A stretch of 5,360 bases of DNA from Anaerolineae bacterium. GTDB taxonomy: Bacteria > Chloroflexota > Anaerolineae > J102. Below the pieces are notes generated by a model that worked only from the letters and a program-made list of their open reading frames with translations, ran no database searches and was not told the origin of the DNA. Position 1 is the first letter of the stretch. Every line of letters begins with the position of its first letter. Made by a program: the position numbers and the translations under genes. Shown piece by piece: positions 1 through 5,322 of this stretch. The DNA lies in NCBI GenBank assembly GCA_027036755.1, contig JALWDV010000074.1:1-5360 (forward strand), given 5' to 3'.

Positions 1-36
1 CTCCCCCGATACTCGCTGCGCTCGTGTTCGGGGGAG
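1..36. repeat. C-rich/G-rich hairpin 1
   Basis: CTCCCCCGA (1-9) pairs perfectly with TCGGGGGAG (28-36) around an 18-nt loop containing CTCGCTGCG (12-20). The same 9-mer recurs at 592-600 in the leader of the first gene. The element begins at the first base of the window, so its left boundary is unknown. Its arms match those of the hairpins at 79-115 and 209-242, which marks it as a member of one short palindromic repeat family of the REP type. There is no T tract, so it does not look like a + strand terminator. Confidence 0.6.
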
Positions 37-78
37 GGAGATGACCATCTGCCCGACAGATTTGCAATCCAGCGGGCT

Positions 79-115
79 CCTCCCCCTGCAAGGCGTCAGC
101 CGAAGCGGGGGGAGG
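79..115. repeat. C-rich/G-rich hairpin 2
   Basis: CCTCCCCCTGC (79-89) pairs with GCGGGGGGAGG (105-115) in an 11-bp stem with one T-G wobble (87/107). The 15-nt loop can form a small inner stem, GGC (92-94) with GCC (99-101). The arms share the CTCCCCC/GGGGGAG core with its two neighbours while the loop differs. Conserved arms with variable loops suggest selection on, or mobility of, a folded element rather than a protein. Confidence 0.6.
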
Positions 116-142
116 CCGGGAGGGGGGGCTTGTCACCAGGCC

Positions 143-158
143 AAATTTGAAATTGCTG
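143..158 (+). repeat. Left arm of 16-nt perfect inverted repeat flanking the operon
   Basis: AAATTTGAAATTGCTG here is the exact reverse complement of 5307-5322 beyond the last gene. The similarity continues with a 3-nt offset: GACGT follows at 159-163 and ACGTC precedes the partner at 5299-5303. A shorter relative, ATTTCAAAT, sits inverted at 271-279 and brackets hairpin 3. The arms are over 5 kb apart with only the operon and its flanks between them. I see no transposase and no target-site duplication, so I call it a dispersed intergenic repeat, not a transposon end. Confidence 0.55.
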
Positions 159-208
159 GACGTGTTTGGAGGGAATTTGACATTGTCCATCTAATCACCA
201 TTCCTTAT

Positions 209-242
209 CTTCTCCCCCGCCCGTCTCGGAGCGGGGGAGGAG
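209..242. repeat. C-rich/G-rich hairpin 3
   Basis: The left arm 209-220 (CTTCTCCCCCGC) pairs with 231-242 (GCGGGGGAGGAG), giving 12 bp with one T-G wobble (211/240). The 10-nt loop CCGTCTCGGA can form an inner CCG/CGG stem. This is the longest stem of the three palindromes in the first 250 nt. It is followed by GTAGAAGG rather than a T run, so rho-independent termination on the + strand is unlikely. Confidence 0.6.
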
Positions 243-396
243 TAGAAGGTGAGGGCCGCCCTTGGCCCTGATTTCAAATCGGTGGGTCAGTGAAAGTCGT
301 GAAGTACTGACTAAGGCGATTTGTTTTGTGAACATTCATCATGCGGCCAAAACGCCCGATTGGCCCCAACTCATTTTGGACACACCCGAAAGATTT

Positions 397-422
397 TATC
401 CGTGTTTCCTCGTATCCGTGTT
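397..422. repeat. Direct repeat pair TATCCGTGTT
   Basis: The 10-mer TATCCGTGTT occurs at 397-406 and again at 413-422, a 16-nt period. On the - strand it reads AACACGGATA twice. ACACGGAT-type degenerate repeats are common in intergenic DNA of some environmental bacteria. I infer that this is a short remnant of such an array, and it does not look coding. Confidence 0.45.
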
Positions 423-523
423 GAGTGAACAGGGCTACGTTAGTAGTTACCCCTGGCCTCTTGTCATCTTGTTGTAACGATGCCATAGCTCGTTGCGGAA
501 CGCTGCTCTGCCCACCCCCAACC

Positions 524-551
524 TGACGTTTGACGTTTTACGCATGACGTG
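524..551. repeat. Degenerate TGACGTT heptad array, left copy
   Basis: Four consecutive 7-mers in one register: TGACGTT (524-530), TGACGTT (531-537), TTACGCA (538-544), TGACGTG (545-551). A related run lies at 5204-5230 after the last gene. The two share the 12-mer TGACGTTTGACG (524-535 and 5204-5215) and a further GACGT at the same offset of 21 nt (546-550 and 5226-5230). The array overlaps the zone where the operon promoter would be expected. Whether it binds a protein or is a neutral microsatellite cannot be told from one window. Confidence 0.5.
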
Positions 552-568
552 AATTGGCATAAATGGCC

Positions 569-591
569 CGCCTTGCTTCGCCAGGCGTTTT
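569..591 (+). terminator. Terminator-like hairpin in the leader of the first gene
   Basis: CGCCT (569-573) pairs with AGGCG (583-587). Inside a single T/C mismatch, GC (575-576) pairs with GC (580-581) around a TTC loop. TTTT (588-591) then CT follows directly, which is the layout of a weak intrinsic terminator on the + strand. It lies about 40 nt before the start at 633, so it either ends transcription arriving from the left or attenuates the operon. A competing hairpin, CAGGC (582-586) with GCCTG (601-605), reuses its right arm and would disrupt it. The stem is short, so real termination is uncertain. Confidence 0.35.
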
Positions 592-632
592 CTCGCTGCG
601 GCCTGTAAGCCACCATCCAACACCCATTATCC

Positions 633-2273
633 ATGAAGACACTTGTCATCGGCCTTGACGGCGGCTCCTGGGATTTGCTCTCCCCCCTCTGCGATCTGGG
701 CGTCATGCCCAATCTGGCGGCCCTGCGCGAACGCTCGGCCTGGGGGCCCCTGCGCTCCACCCAGCCGCCCTTCACCGCGCCAGCCTGGGCCACCTTCGCC
801 ACGGGCGTCAATCCGGGCAAGCATGGCGTCCTCAACTTCGTGCACACCGATGGCGCGCCCGCGTCCATCCTGCGCGGCCAGGGGACGCCCGTCAACAGCA
901 CGCACATTCGGGCGCCACTGCTGTGGGAATACTTCAGCGCGTACGGCAAATCGGTGGGCAGCATCAATCTCCCCCTTAGCTATCCCCTGCGCCCCATCCA
1001 GGGCTTCGCCATCAGCGGAATGCTGACGCCCCCCAACGCCCGAGATTGGATTACGCCCCCCTCCCTGGCCCGCTCCCTGCGCGACTACATCATCGACCTG
1101 GACTACGGTCGCCCGGGCCAGCCCCTCAGCCTCGAAACCCTGCCCTCGCCCCTGGCCATGCTGGATGACATCCTGCGCATGACCGAGCGACGAGGCATGC
1201 ACAGCCTGCGCTTCATGCAAGAACAGTCCTGGGACGCGTTCATGGTCGTCTTCACCGGCACAGATCGCATCTCTCATCATTTCTGGCATTATTTGCAGCC
1301 GGGCGGCAATCCCCGCAAGCTGGACGCCCGCATCGCAGAACGTCTTCAGGATTACTTCGAACTGCTGGATCAGATTTTGGGCGCGCTGGTGAAGATGGCG
1401 GGGAAAGAATCGACCACCATCATGCTTTCGGATCACGGCTTCGGGCCCGCAGCCCGACACTGGGCGCATCTCAACAACTGGCTGCTCGAACTGGACCTGC
1501 TGCGTCTGCGCATGAGCAAATCCAGTTGGATGCAGCGCGTCAAACGCAACGCGCCCTGGCTCACCGATCTGGCCAAACGCATCTTGCCCCCCGAGGCCCG
1601 CAAAACCGTGCAGCAACATGGTCACCTGGCCGATGCGGTGGATTGGGACAACACCCTGGCCTGGGCCGCGCCCCTCTACAACAACGTGGCCGGAATCTAT
1701 CTCCACCGCACCAGCCATCGCCCACCCGGCCCGGTCAGCCCTGCGTCCGCGTCCAAACTGCGGGATTTCATCATCCAGCAGGCGCAGATGCTGCGCATTC
1801 CTGGCCGGGGCGCGCCACTGATCACCGCCATCCACATCAGGGATGAGCTCTATCACGGCCCGCACACCGAACGTTTTCCCGACATCATCCTCACCCTGGA
1901 CGAAGACTACGCAGCCGTGCCCACCCTGGGCTCCACCCTCATCACCCCCATTCCGCCGGGCCAACTGCTGCGCAGCGGCGATCATCGCCCCGACGGCATC
2001 TTCCTGGCCTCGGGGCCGGTCATTCGCTCCGGACGCCTGGCCCGCACGCCTGGCCTCGTCGATCTCGCTCCCACCATCCTCTATCTGGCCGGATTGCCCA
2101 CGCCCGAGGGCATGGATGGCCAGGTCATCGCCGACATCATCGATCCCGACTTCTGGCAGGCCCATCCCCCGCGGCAAGGAGCCGATCTTCCCCCGCCCGG
2201 AGAAGAACTGGCGCTCTCGCCCGAAGAGAACGACGCAATCGCTGATCGGCTGCGCGGACTGGGGTATCTGTAA
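633..2273 (+). CDS. Alkaline phosphatase superfamily phosphodiesterase (type I phosphodiesterase/nucleotide pyrophosphatase family), Thr-nucleophile paralogue
   Basis: A 546-aa metal-dependent phosphoesterase. Inferred metal ligands appear in the family order: D9 in GLDGGSW, the nucleophile T48 in FTAPAW followed by TFATG and KHG (63-65), D211 and H215 in TDRISHHFW, D267-H268 in SDHGF, and H451 in GDHRPDG. Family knowledge assigns D9, T48, D267 and H268 to one metal and D211, H215 and H451 to the other. The chemistry is hydrolysis or transfer of phosphate mono- or diesters through a phospho-Thr intermediate; the substrate is unknown. There is no sulfatase CxPxR motif. The protein begins directly with the first metal-binding strand, so it has no signal peptide and is probably cytosolic. 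It ends in RLRGLGYL, a tail shared with the next gene. The start is the first ATG after an in-frame TAA at 606-608. No Shine-Dalgarno sequence precedes it. The gene is first in a tight operon with a paralogue and a glycosyltransferase. The fold is secure; the role in glycan synthesis is inferred from context. Confidence 0.9.
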   Translation: MKTLVIGLDGGSWDLLSPLCDLGVMPNLAALRERSAWGPLRSTQPPFTAPAWATFATGVNPGKHGVLNFVHTDGAPASILRGQGTPVNSTHIRAPLLWEYFSAYGKSVGSINLPLSYPLRPIQGFAISGMLTPPNARDWITPPSLARSLRDYIIDLDYGRPGQPLSLETLPSPLAMLDDILRMTERRGMHSLRFMQEQSWDAFMVVFTGTDRISHHFWHYLQPGGNPRKLDARIAERLQDYFELLDQILGALVKMAGKESTTIMLSDHGFGPAARHWAHLNNWLLELDLLRLRMSKSSWMQRVKRNAPWLTDLAKRILPPEARKTVQQHGHLADAVDWDNTLAWAAPLYNNVAGIYLHRTSHRPPGPVSPASASKLRDFIIQQAQMLRIPGRGAPLITAIHIRDELYHGPHTERFPDIILTLDEDYAAVPTLGSTLITPIPPGQLLRSGDHRPDGIFLASGPVIRSGRLARTPGLVDLAPTILYLAGLPTPEGMDGQVIADIIDPDFWQAHPPRQGADLPPPGEELALSPEENDAIADRLRGLGYL

Positions 2274-2278
2274 TCGCC

Positions 2279-3877
2279 ATGCTCCTCATCATCGGCCTCG
2301 ATGGCGCTGATTGGCGCATCCTCGATCCCTGGCTGCAGGCGGGCGCATTGCCCACCCTGGCGGCCCTGAAGGCGCGCGGGCGGTGGGGCGGACTCGCGTC
2401 CACCATGCGGCCCGAATCATCCATCGCCTGGACCACCTTCGCCACGGGCGTCAACGCCGGGCGTCATGGCGTCTTCGGCTTTGTGGCCCAGCGCCCCGAT
2501 TCCTACCAGCTCAGCATCAACACCGCCGCATCCATTCGCACGCCCAGCTTCTGGCAATTGGCCGCGCGGGCGGGCAAACGCATCGCCCTGCTCAACGTCC
2601 CCATGACATATCCGCCCAGGGCCTTCGCCAACGGCGCTGTGGTCGCGGGCATGCTCACCCCCGACGTGCGCAACGCCTTCACTCAGCCGCCCGAACTGCG
2701 AGAGCGCCTGCTGGCCGCGGTTCCCGACTATGTCATCAACGTGGAGCGGGGCGGCGGCAGCCTGCAAGACTTCATTCGGGCCACCACCCGGGCCATTCGC
2801 GCCCGGGGCCGAGCCGCCCTGTGGCTGATGCAGCAAGACGCGTGGGATGCGTTCGTCGCGGTCTTCACCGCCACCGACCGCCTGCAACACTACACCCTGC
2901 ATCTGCTGCGCCCCGACCATCCCCGTCATCATCCGGCCGAGGCCCGGCGGCTGCTGCCCGACCTGCTGGCCGCGTATCAGGCCATCGATGAAGCCATCGC
3001 CCGTCTGCTGGATGCGGCTGGCGAGGATGCAACCACGGTCATTCTTTCGGATCACGGCTTCTCTCCCGTGGCCCGGGCCTTTTACCCCAACGTCTGGCTG
3101 CAACAGCAAGGCTTGCTGACGATGCGCGCCGCGGGCGCGGCTCGCCCCTCTCTCTGGCGACGTTTGCGCCGTCACGCGGGCCTGCGGCGACTCAAACAGC
3201 GGTTGCCCTTGCTGCGGGATGTGCGTCGTCGGCCCCCGCCCGCGGCCTGGATGCAGCACATCGATTGGGCCCGCACCCGAGCGGTTTACAGCCCGGCCAG
3301 CGGCATCCGGCTCAACATCCGCGGCCGCGAGCCCCAGGGCGTTCTCCCGCCAAACGACGCGGACGCCCTGGCCGACGAGATCGCGGACTCCCTGCTGGCG
3401 GTCACCGATCCCGTCACCGGTGCGCATCCCATCGCCGCGGTCTTTCGCCGGGAGGCCCTGTACAGCGGGCCCTGGCTGGAGATCGCCCCCGATCTCATCA
3501 TCGATCCGCAGCGCAGCTCGCCCGACCCTGGTCACAACAACATCATCCCCCGGGTGCTGGCCCCCGCAGCCTTCGCAGATAGCGGGGACAAAAGCGGCAA
3601 CCATGCTCACACCGGCATCCTGCTGGCGGCCGGGCCCGGCATCCCGGCTGGGACCATCGCGGATGCGCATCTCATGGACATGGCCCCCACCATCATGCAC
3701 CTGCTGGATTTGCCCGTTCCCGCACAGATGGAAGGGCGGGTGTTGCCCCTGGCGGGCGCTTCGCGCCCCCGCATCTCCGGCGACGGTTGGTCTGCGCCGG
3801 AGGACATGGGCCAGGACTTCGCGGAGGAAGACCGGCGCATCATCGAGGAGCGTTTGCGTTCGTTGGGATATCTGTGA
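2279..3877 (+). CDS. Alkaline phosphatase superfamily phosphodiesterase, Ser-nucleophile paralogue
   Basis: A 532-aa paralogue of the preceding gene, alignable along its whole length (GLDG, TFATGVN, GMLTP, WDAF, SDHGF, LGYL). Inferred metal ligands are D8, D200 and H204 (TDRLQH), D258-H259 (SDHGF) and H442 (SGNHAHTG). The nucleophile position, fixed by spacing to AW and TFATG, is S47 in ESSIAW where the neighbour has Thr, so it belongs to a different subgroup. A very basic stretch at about 289-318 (13 Arg/Lys, one Asp) could contact a membrane or an anionic substrate. DWARTRAVY (329-337) and GREPQG (349-354) follow; the equivalent GRxPxG segment is degenerate in the first paralogue. There is no signal peptide, so it is probably cytosolic. 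The ATG lies 5 nt after the previous TAA. The only purine-rich string, GGGGT (2261-2265), is too far away for a strong ribosome site, so translational coupling is likely. The substrate is unknown. Confidence 0.9.
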   Translation: MLLIIGLDGADWRILDPWLQAGALPTLAALKARGRWGGLASTMRPESSIAWTTFATGVNAGRHGVFGFVAQRPDSYQLSINTAASIRTPSFWQLAARAGKRIALLNVPMTYPPRAFANGAVVAGMLTPDVRNAFTQPPELRERLLAAVPDYVINVERGGGSLQDFIRATTRAIRARGRAALWLMQQDAWDAFVAVFTATDRLQHYTLHLLRPDHPRHHPAEARRLLPDLLAAYQAIDEAIARLLDAAGEDATTVILSDHGFSPVARAFYPNVWLQQQGLLTMRAAGAARPSLWRRLRRHAGLRRLKQRLPLLRDVRRRPPPAAWMQHIDWARTRAVYSPASGIRLNIRGREPQGVLPPNDADALADEIADSLLAVTDPVTGAHPIAAVFRREALYSGPWLEIAPDLIIDPQRSSPDPGHNNIIPRVLAPAAFADSGDKSGNHAHTGILLAAGPGIPAGTIADAHLMDMAPTIMHLLDLPVPAQMEGRVLPLAGASRPRISGDGWSAPEDMGQDFAEEDRRIIEERLRSLGYL

Positions 3878-3879
3878 TC

Positions 3880-5112
3880 ATGCGCTTGCTCATCCTCTCG
3901 CCCATCTCGCCCCTTCCCATCTTCAGCGGGGGACGCACGCGGCTCTACAACATCACAAAACATCAGGCCCGCCGTCACGAGATCACCTTCATCAGCTTTT
4001 GTCGCAATGAGGAGGAGCGGGAAGGGCTGCAAGAGCTGGCCCGGCGTCTGGATATCCAGGTGATCATCGCGCCTTTCCAGAGCAAGCGCGGGCTGCTGCG
4101 TCGGCCGGGCCCGGATGCGCTGCAAACGGCCCGGGGCTACCTTCGGGCCTGGCGCCGCGGCTGGCCTGCGGATATCCCCGCCTGGGATCAGCCGGTTATG
4201 CACCGGGCGCTGCACCGGGCCCTGGCCCAAGGCCGTTACGACATCATGCAGGTGGAATGGCCCTACCTGGCCCCCTACGCCCTGGGCGCGAACCTTCCCC
4301 CCACCGCGCTCATCACCCACGACATCTTCAGCGTGGGACTGGCCCGCCGCGCGGCGCTCAGCGAAGACGCCAGGACTCGCTCGCGATTGCATGAACAGGC
4401 CCGCCGCTGGGAGGCGTACGAACGCCTTGTTTATCCCCGATTTGGTCTGGTGGCGGCCATGTCGCCACAGGATGCGGCTATCATCCGGCAGCGCGCGCCC
4501 GCGGCCAGGATCATCGTCAGCCCCAACGGAGTCGACGCCCAAACCCTGACGCCCGGCCCCCTTCACCCCCAGGTGAAGAATCTGATCTTCGTGGGATCGC
4601 CCACCCATGCCCCCAATCTGGATGCGGCCTGTTGGCTGCTGTCGACCATCTGGCCTCGCCTGCACCGCGTCCATCCCGACTTCGCCCTGACGATGGTGAA
4701 TCTCGACCATCCGCGGGTGCGGGCCTGCGCCGCGGGCCTACCCGGCGTGACCATCACCGGGCGTCTGCCCGAGCTGACAGCAATTTACCGTCAGGCCGAC
4801 ATCGCGCTGGCTCCTTTGCGCGCGGCCTCGGGCACCCGGCTGAAGATTCTGGAAGCCTTCGCCCTGGGCGTCCCCGTCGTCAGCACCGCCATCGGTTATG
4901 AGGGGCTGGCCGTGACGCCCGGCGTGCATCTTCTGCGGGCCGATTCCCCCGATGAATTTCTGGCGGCCGTGGGGCGGCTTGCTGATTCCCTCGAACTTCG
5001 TCAGACCCTGGCCCGCAACGCTCGCGAGCTGGTCGAGCGGCAGTACGACTGGTCGGGCGTGGTGGACAGGCTGGATGACGCCTACCTGCGCCTGGCGGGC
5101 ATTGAACACTGA
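3880..5112 (+). CDS. GT4-type (GT-B fold) glycosyltransferase
   Basis: A 410-aa retaining-type glycosyltransferase. The N-terminal acceptor domain (about 1-200) starts MRLLILSPISPLP and carries the glycine loop SGGRTR (16-21), QVEWPYLAPY (124-133), HDIF (147-150) and an SPQD strand end (195-198). VSPNGVD (213-219) marks the interdomain region. The C-terminal donor domain runs from FVGS (237-240) through TGR (293-295) and APLR (311-314) to the nucleotide-sugar signature GTRLKILEAFALGVPVVST (318-336). E325 matches the second Glu of the EX7E motif; the first is S317, as in the PLR..GTRLKILEA subgroup that includes exopolysaccharide-associated transferases. It probably adds a hexose from a nucleotide sugar at the cytosolic membrane face; the sugar and acceptor are unknown. 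I chose ATG 3880, 2 nt after the previous TGA, because the family N-terminus starts there. The frame stays open upstream to 3787, but those 31 residues overlap the preceding gene and look unlike the family. It is the last gene of the operon. Confidence 0.88.
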   Translation: MRLLILSPISPLPIFSGGRTRLYNITKHQARRHEITFISFCRNEEEREGLQELARRLDIQVIIAPFQSKRGLLRRPGPDALQTARGYLRAWRRGWPADIPAWDQPVMHRALHRALAQGRYDIMQVEWPYLAPYALGANLPPTALITHDIFSVGLARRAALSEDARTRSRLHEQARRWEAYERLVYPRFGLVAAMSPQDAAIIRQRAPAARIIVSPNGVDAQTLTPGPLHPQVKNLIFVGSPTHAPNLDAACWLLSTIWPRLHRVHPDFALTMVNLDHPRVRACAAGLPGVTITGRLPELTAIYRQADIALAPLRAASGTRLKILEAFALGVPVVSTAIGYEGLAVTPGVHLLRADSPDEFLAAVGRLADSLELRQTLARNARELVERQYDWSGVVDRLDDAYLRLAGIEH

Positions 5113-5115
5113 GCA

Positions 5116-5145
5116 GGCGCCCCGACGCAAAATCTCGGGCGTCTT
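5116..5145 (+). terminator. Weak hairpin just after the operon, possible terminator
   Basis: Three nt after the last stop, CCCGA (5121-5125) pairs with TCGGG (5135-5139). With C5120 bulged, GGCG (5116-5119) pairs with CGTC (5140-5143), including one G-T wobble. The loop is CGCAAAATC. An alternative fold, GACGC (5124-5128) with GCGTC (5139-5143), uses the same bases. Only TTGATATT follows, so the T tract is poor. Position favours a transcript end, sequence only weakly. Confidence 0.3.
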
Positions 5146-5174
5146 GATATTCCGTCTCATTCTCCAGATATCAA
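5144..5174. other. A/T-rich inverted repeat TTGATAT / ATATCAA
   Basis: TTGATAT (5144-5150) is the exact reverse complement of ATATCAA (5168-5174), separated by 17 nt. It directly abuts the weak hairpin after the last gene. It could extend the 3' structure of the transcript or be a chance palindrome. No T run follows on the + strand. Confidence 0.25.
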
Positions 5175-5203
5175 AAATCGCCTTTTCGCCATGCTCTGAA
5201 GCT

Positions 5204-5230
5204 TGACGTTTGACGCGCTTTGCCCGACGT
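5204..5230. repeat. Degenerate TGACGTT heptad array, right copy
   Basis: TGACGTT (5204-5210) and TGACGCG (5211-5217) are followed, after one divergent 7-mer, by GACGT (5226-5230). GACG thus recurs at offsets 0, 7 and 21, the same spacing as in the left copy at 524-551. The first 12 bases, TGACGTTTGACG, are identical in the two copies and in the same orientation. Confidence 0.45.
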
Positions 5231-5237
5231 TGACTGT

Positions 5238-5264
5238 CTAAAATTCAGCAGATCACGATTTTAG
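5238..5264. other. A/T-rich hairpin CTAAAAT / ATTTTAG
   Basis: CTAAAAT (5238-5244) pairs perfectly with ATTTTAG (5258-5264) around a 13-nt loop. It lies in AT-rich DNA after the right heptad array. It could be an operator-like palindrome for whatever follows the window or a chance fold. No adjacent gene is visible to decide. Confidence 0.25.
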
Positions 5265-5306
5265 TAATTCACTGTAACTGCCTTAACAATGTCACATTAC
5301 GTCATT

Positions 5307-5322
5307 CAGCAATTTCAAATTT
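5307..5322 (-). repeat. Right arm of 16-nt perfect inverted repeat flanking the operon
   Basis: CAGCAATTTCAAATTT is the exact reverse complement of 143-158. The preceding ACGTC (5299-5303) also matches the left arm once a 3-nt ATT (5304-5306) is skipped. The rest of the right flank to 5360 holds no gene. It ends with AAAGGAGG (5338-5345), which has no start codon within the 15 nt that remain. Confidence 0.55.

Larger units (their letters stand above)
1..632. other. Non-coding, repeat-rich region upstream of the operon
   Basis: I see no credible gene in this 632-nt stretch. The short open frames in it (for example + 41-271, + 262-477, - 274-486) run through hairpins or simple repeats, resemble no family I recognise and lack ribosome binding sites. 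Composition changes along the stretch: 1-250 is rich in C and G runs because of three palindromes, while about 270-480 is visibly more AT-rich than the genes. A small GC hairpin (AGGGCC 252-257 with GGCCCT 264-269, 6-nt loop) follows the third palindrome but has no T tract. The promoter of the operon presumably lies in the right half, but no convincing -35/-10 pair stands out. Individual repeats are listed separately. Confidence 0.7.

Noticed and set aside
41..486. Small open frames in the left flank (+ 41-271, + 262-477, - 274-486)
   Set aside because: They cross palindromic hairpins or direct repeats, have no ribosome site and no family resemblance, and their composition is unlike the real genes.
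461..489. Possible promoter TTGTCA (461-466) with CATAGC (484-489)
   Set aside because: The spacing of 17 nt is good but the -10 box is poor, and nothing else supports it.
530..564. Possible sigma-70 promoter (TTGACG 530-535 or TTTACG 537-542 with CATAAA 558-563)
   Set aside because: Spacers are 22 and 15 nt and the -10 match is 4 of 6. The -35 candidates fall inside the TGACGTT repeat, so the match is probably incidental.
627..2177. Long open frame (516 codons) on the - strand opposite the first phosphodiesterase
   Set aside because: It is a composition shadow of a GC-rich gene. The protein resembles no family, is Gly/Gln/Arg-rich, and the + strand frame has intact catalytic motifs end to end.
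2417..3700. Long open frame (427 codons) on the - strand opposite the second phosphodiesterase
   Set aside because: It has the same cause as the antisense frame over the first gene: GC-rich third positions remove stops. No recognisable motif or start signal.
633..3877. Sulfatase or phosphopentomutase/iPGM identity for the AlkP-type genes
   Set aside because: There is no CxPxR formylglycine motif for a sulfatase. The Thr/Ser nucleophile context with TDR..H and SDHGF fits the type I phosphodiesterase group better than a mutase.
3787..3879. 31-residue N-terminal extension of the glycosyltransferase
   Set aside because: It would overlap the previous gene by 91 nt and precede the typical family start MRLLILSPISPLP. 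ATG 3880 fits the family and the operon spacing.
524..5230. CRISPR-like array from the recurring short repeats
   Set aside because: The repeats are 7-12 nt with no regular spacers, and no cas gene is present.
143..5322. Composite transposon bounded by the 16-nt inverted repeat
   Set aside because: No transposase, integrase or target-site duplication is present, and the arms are embedded in other small repeats.
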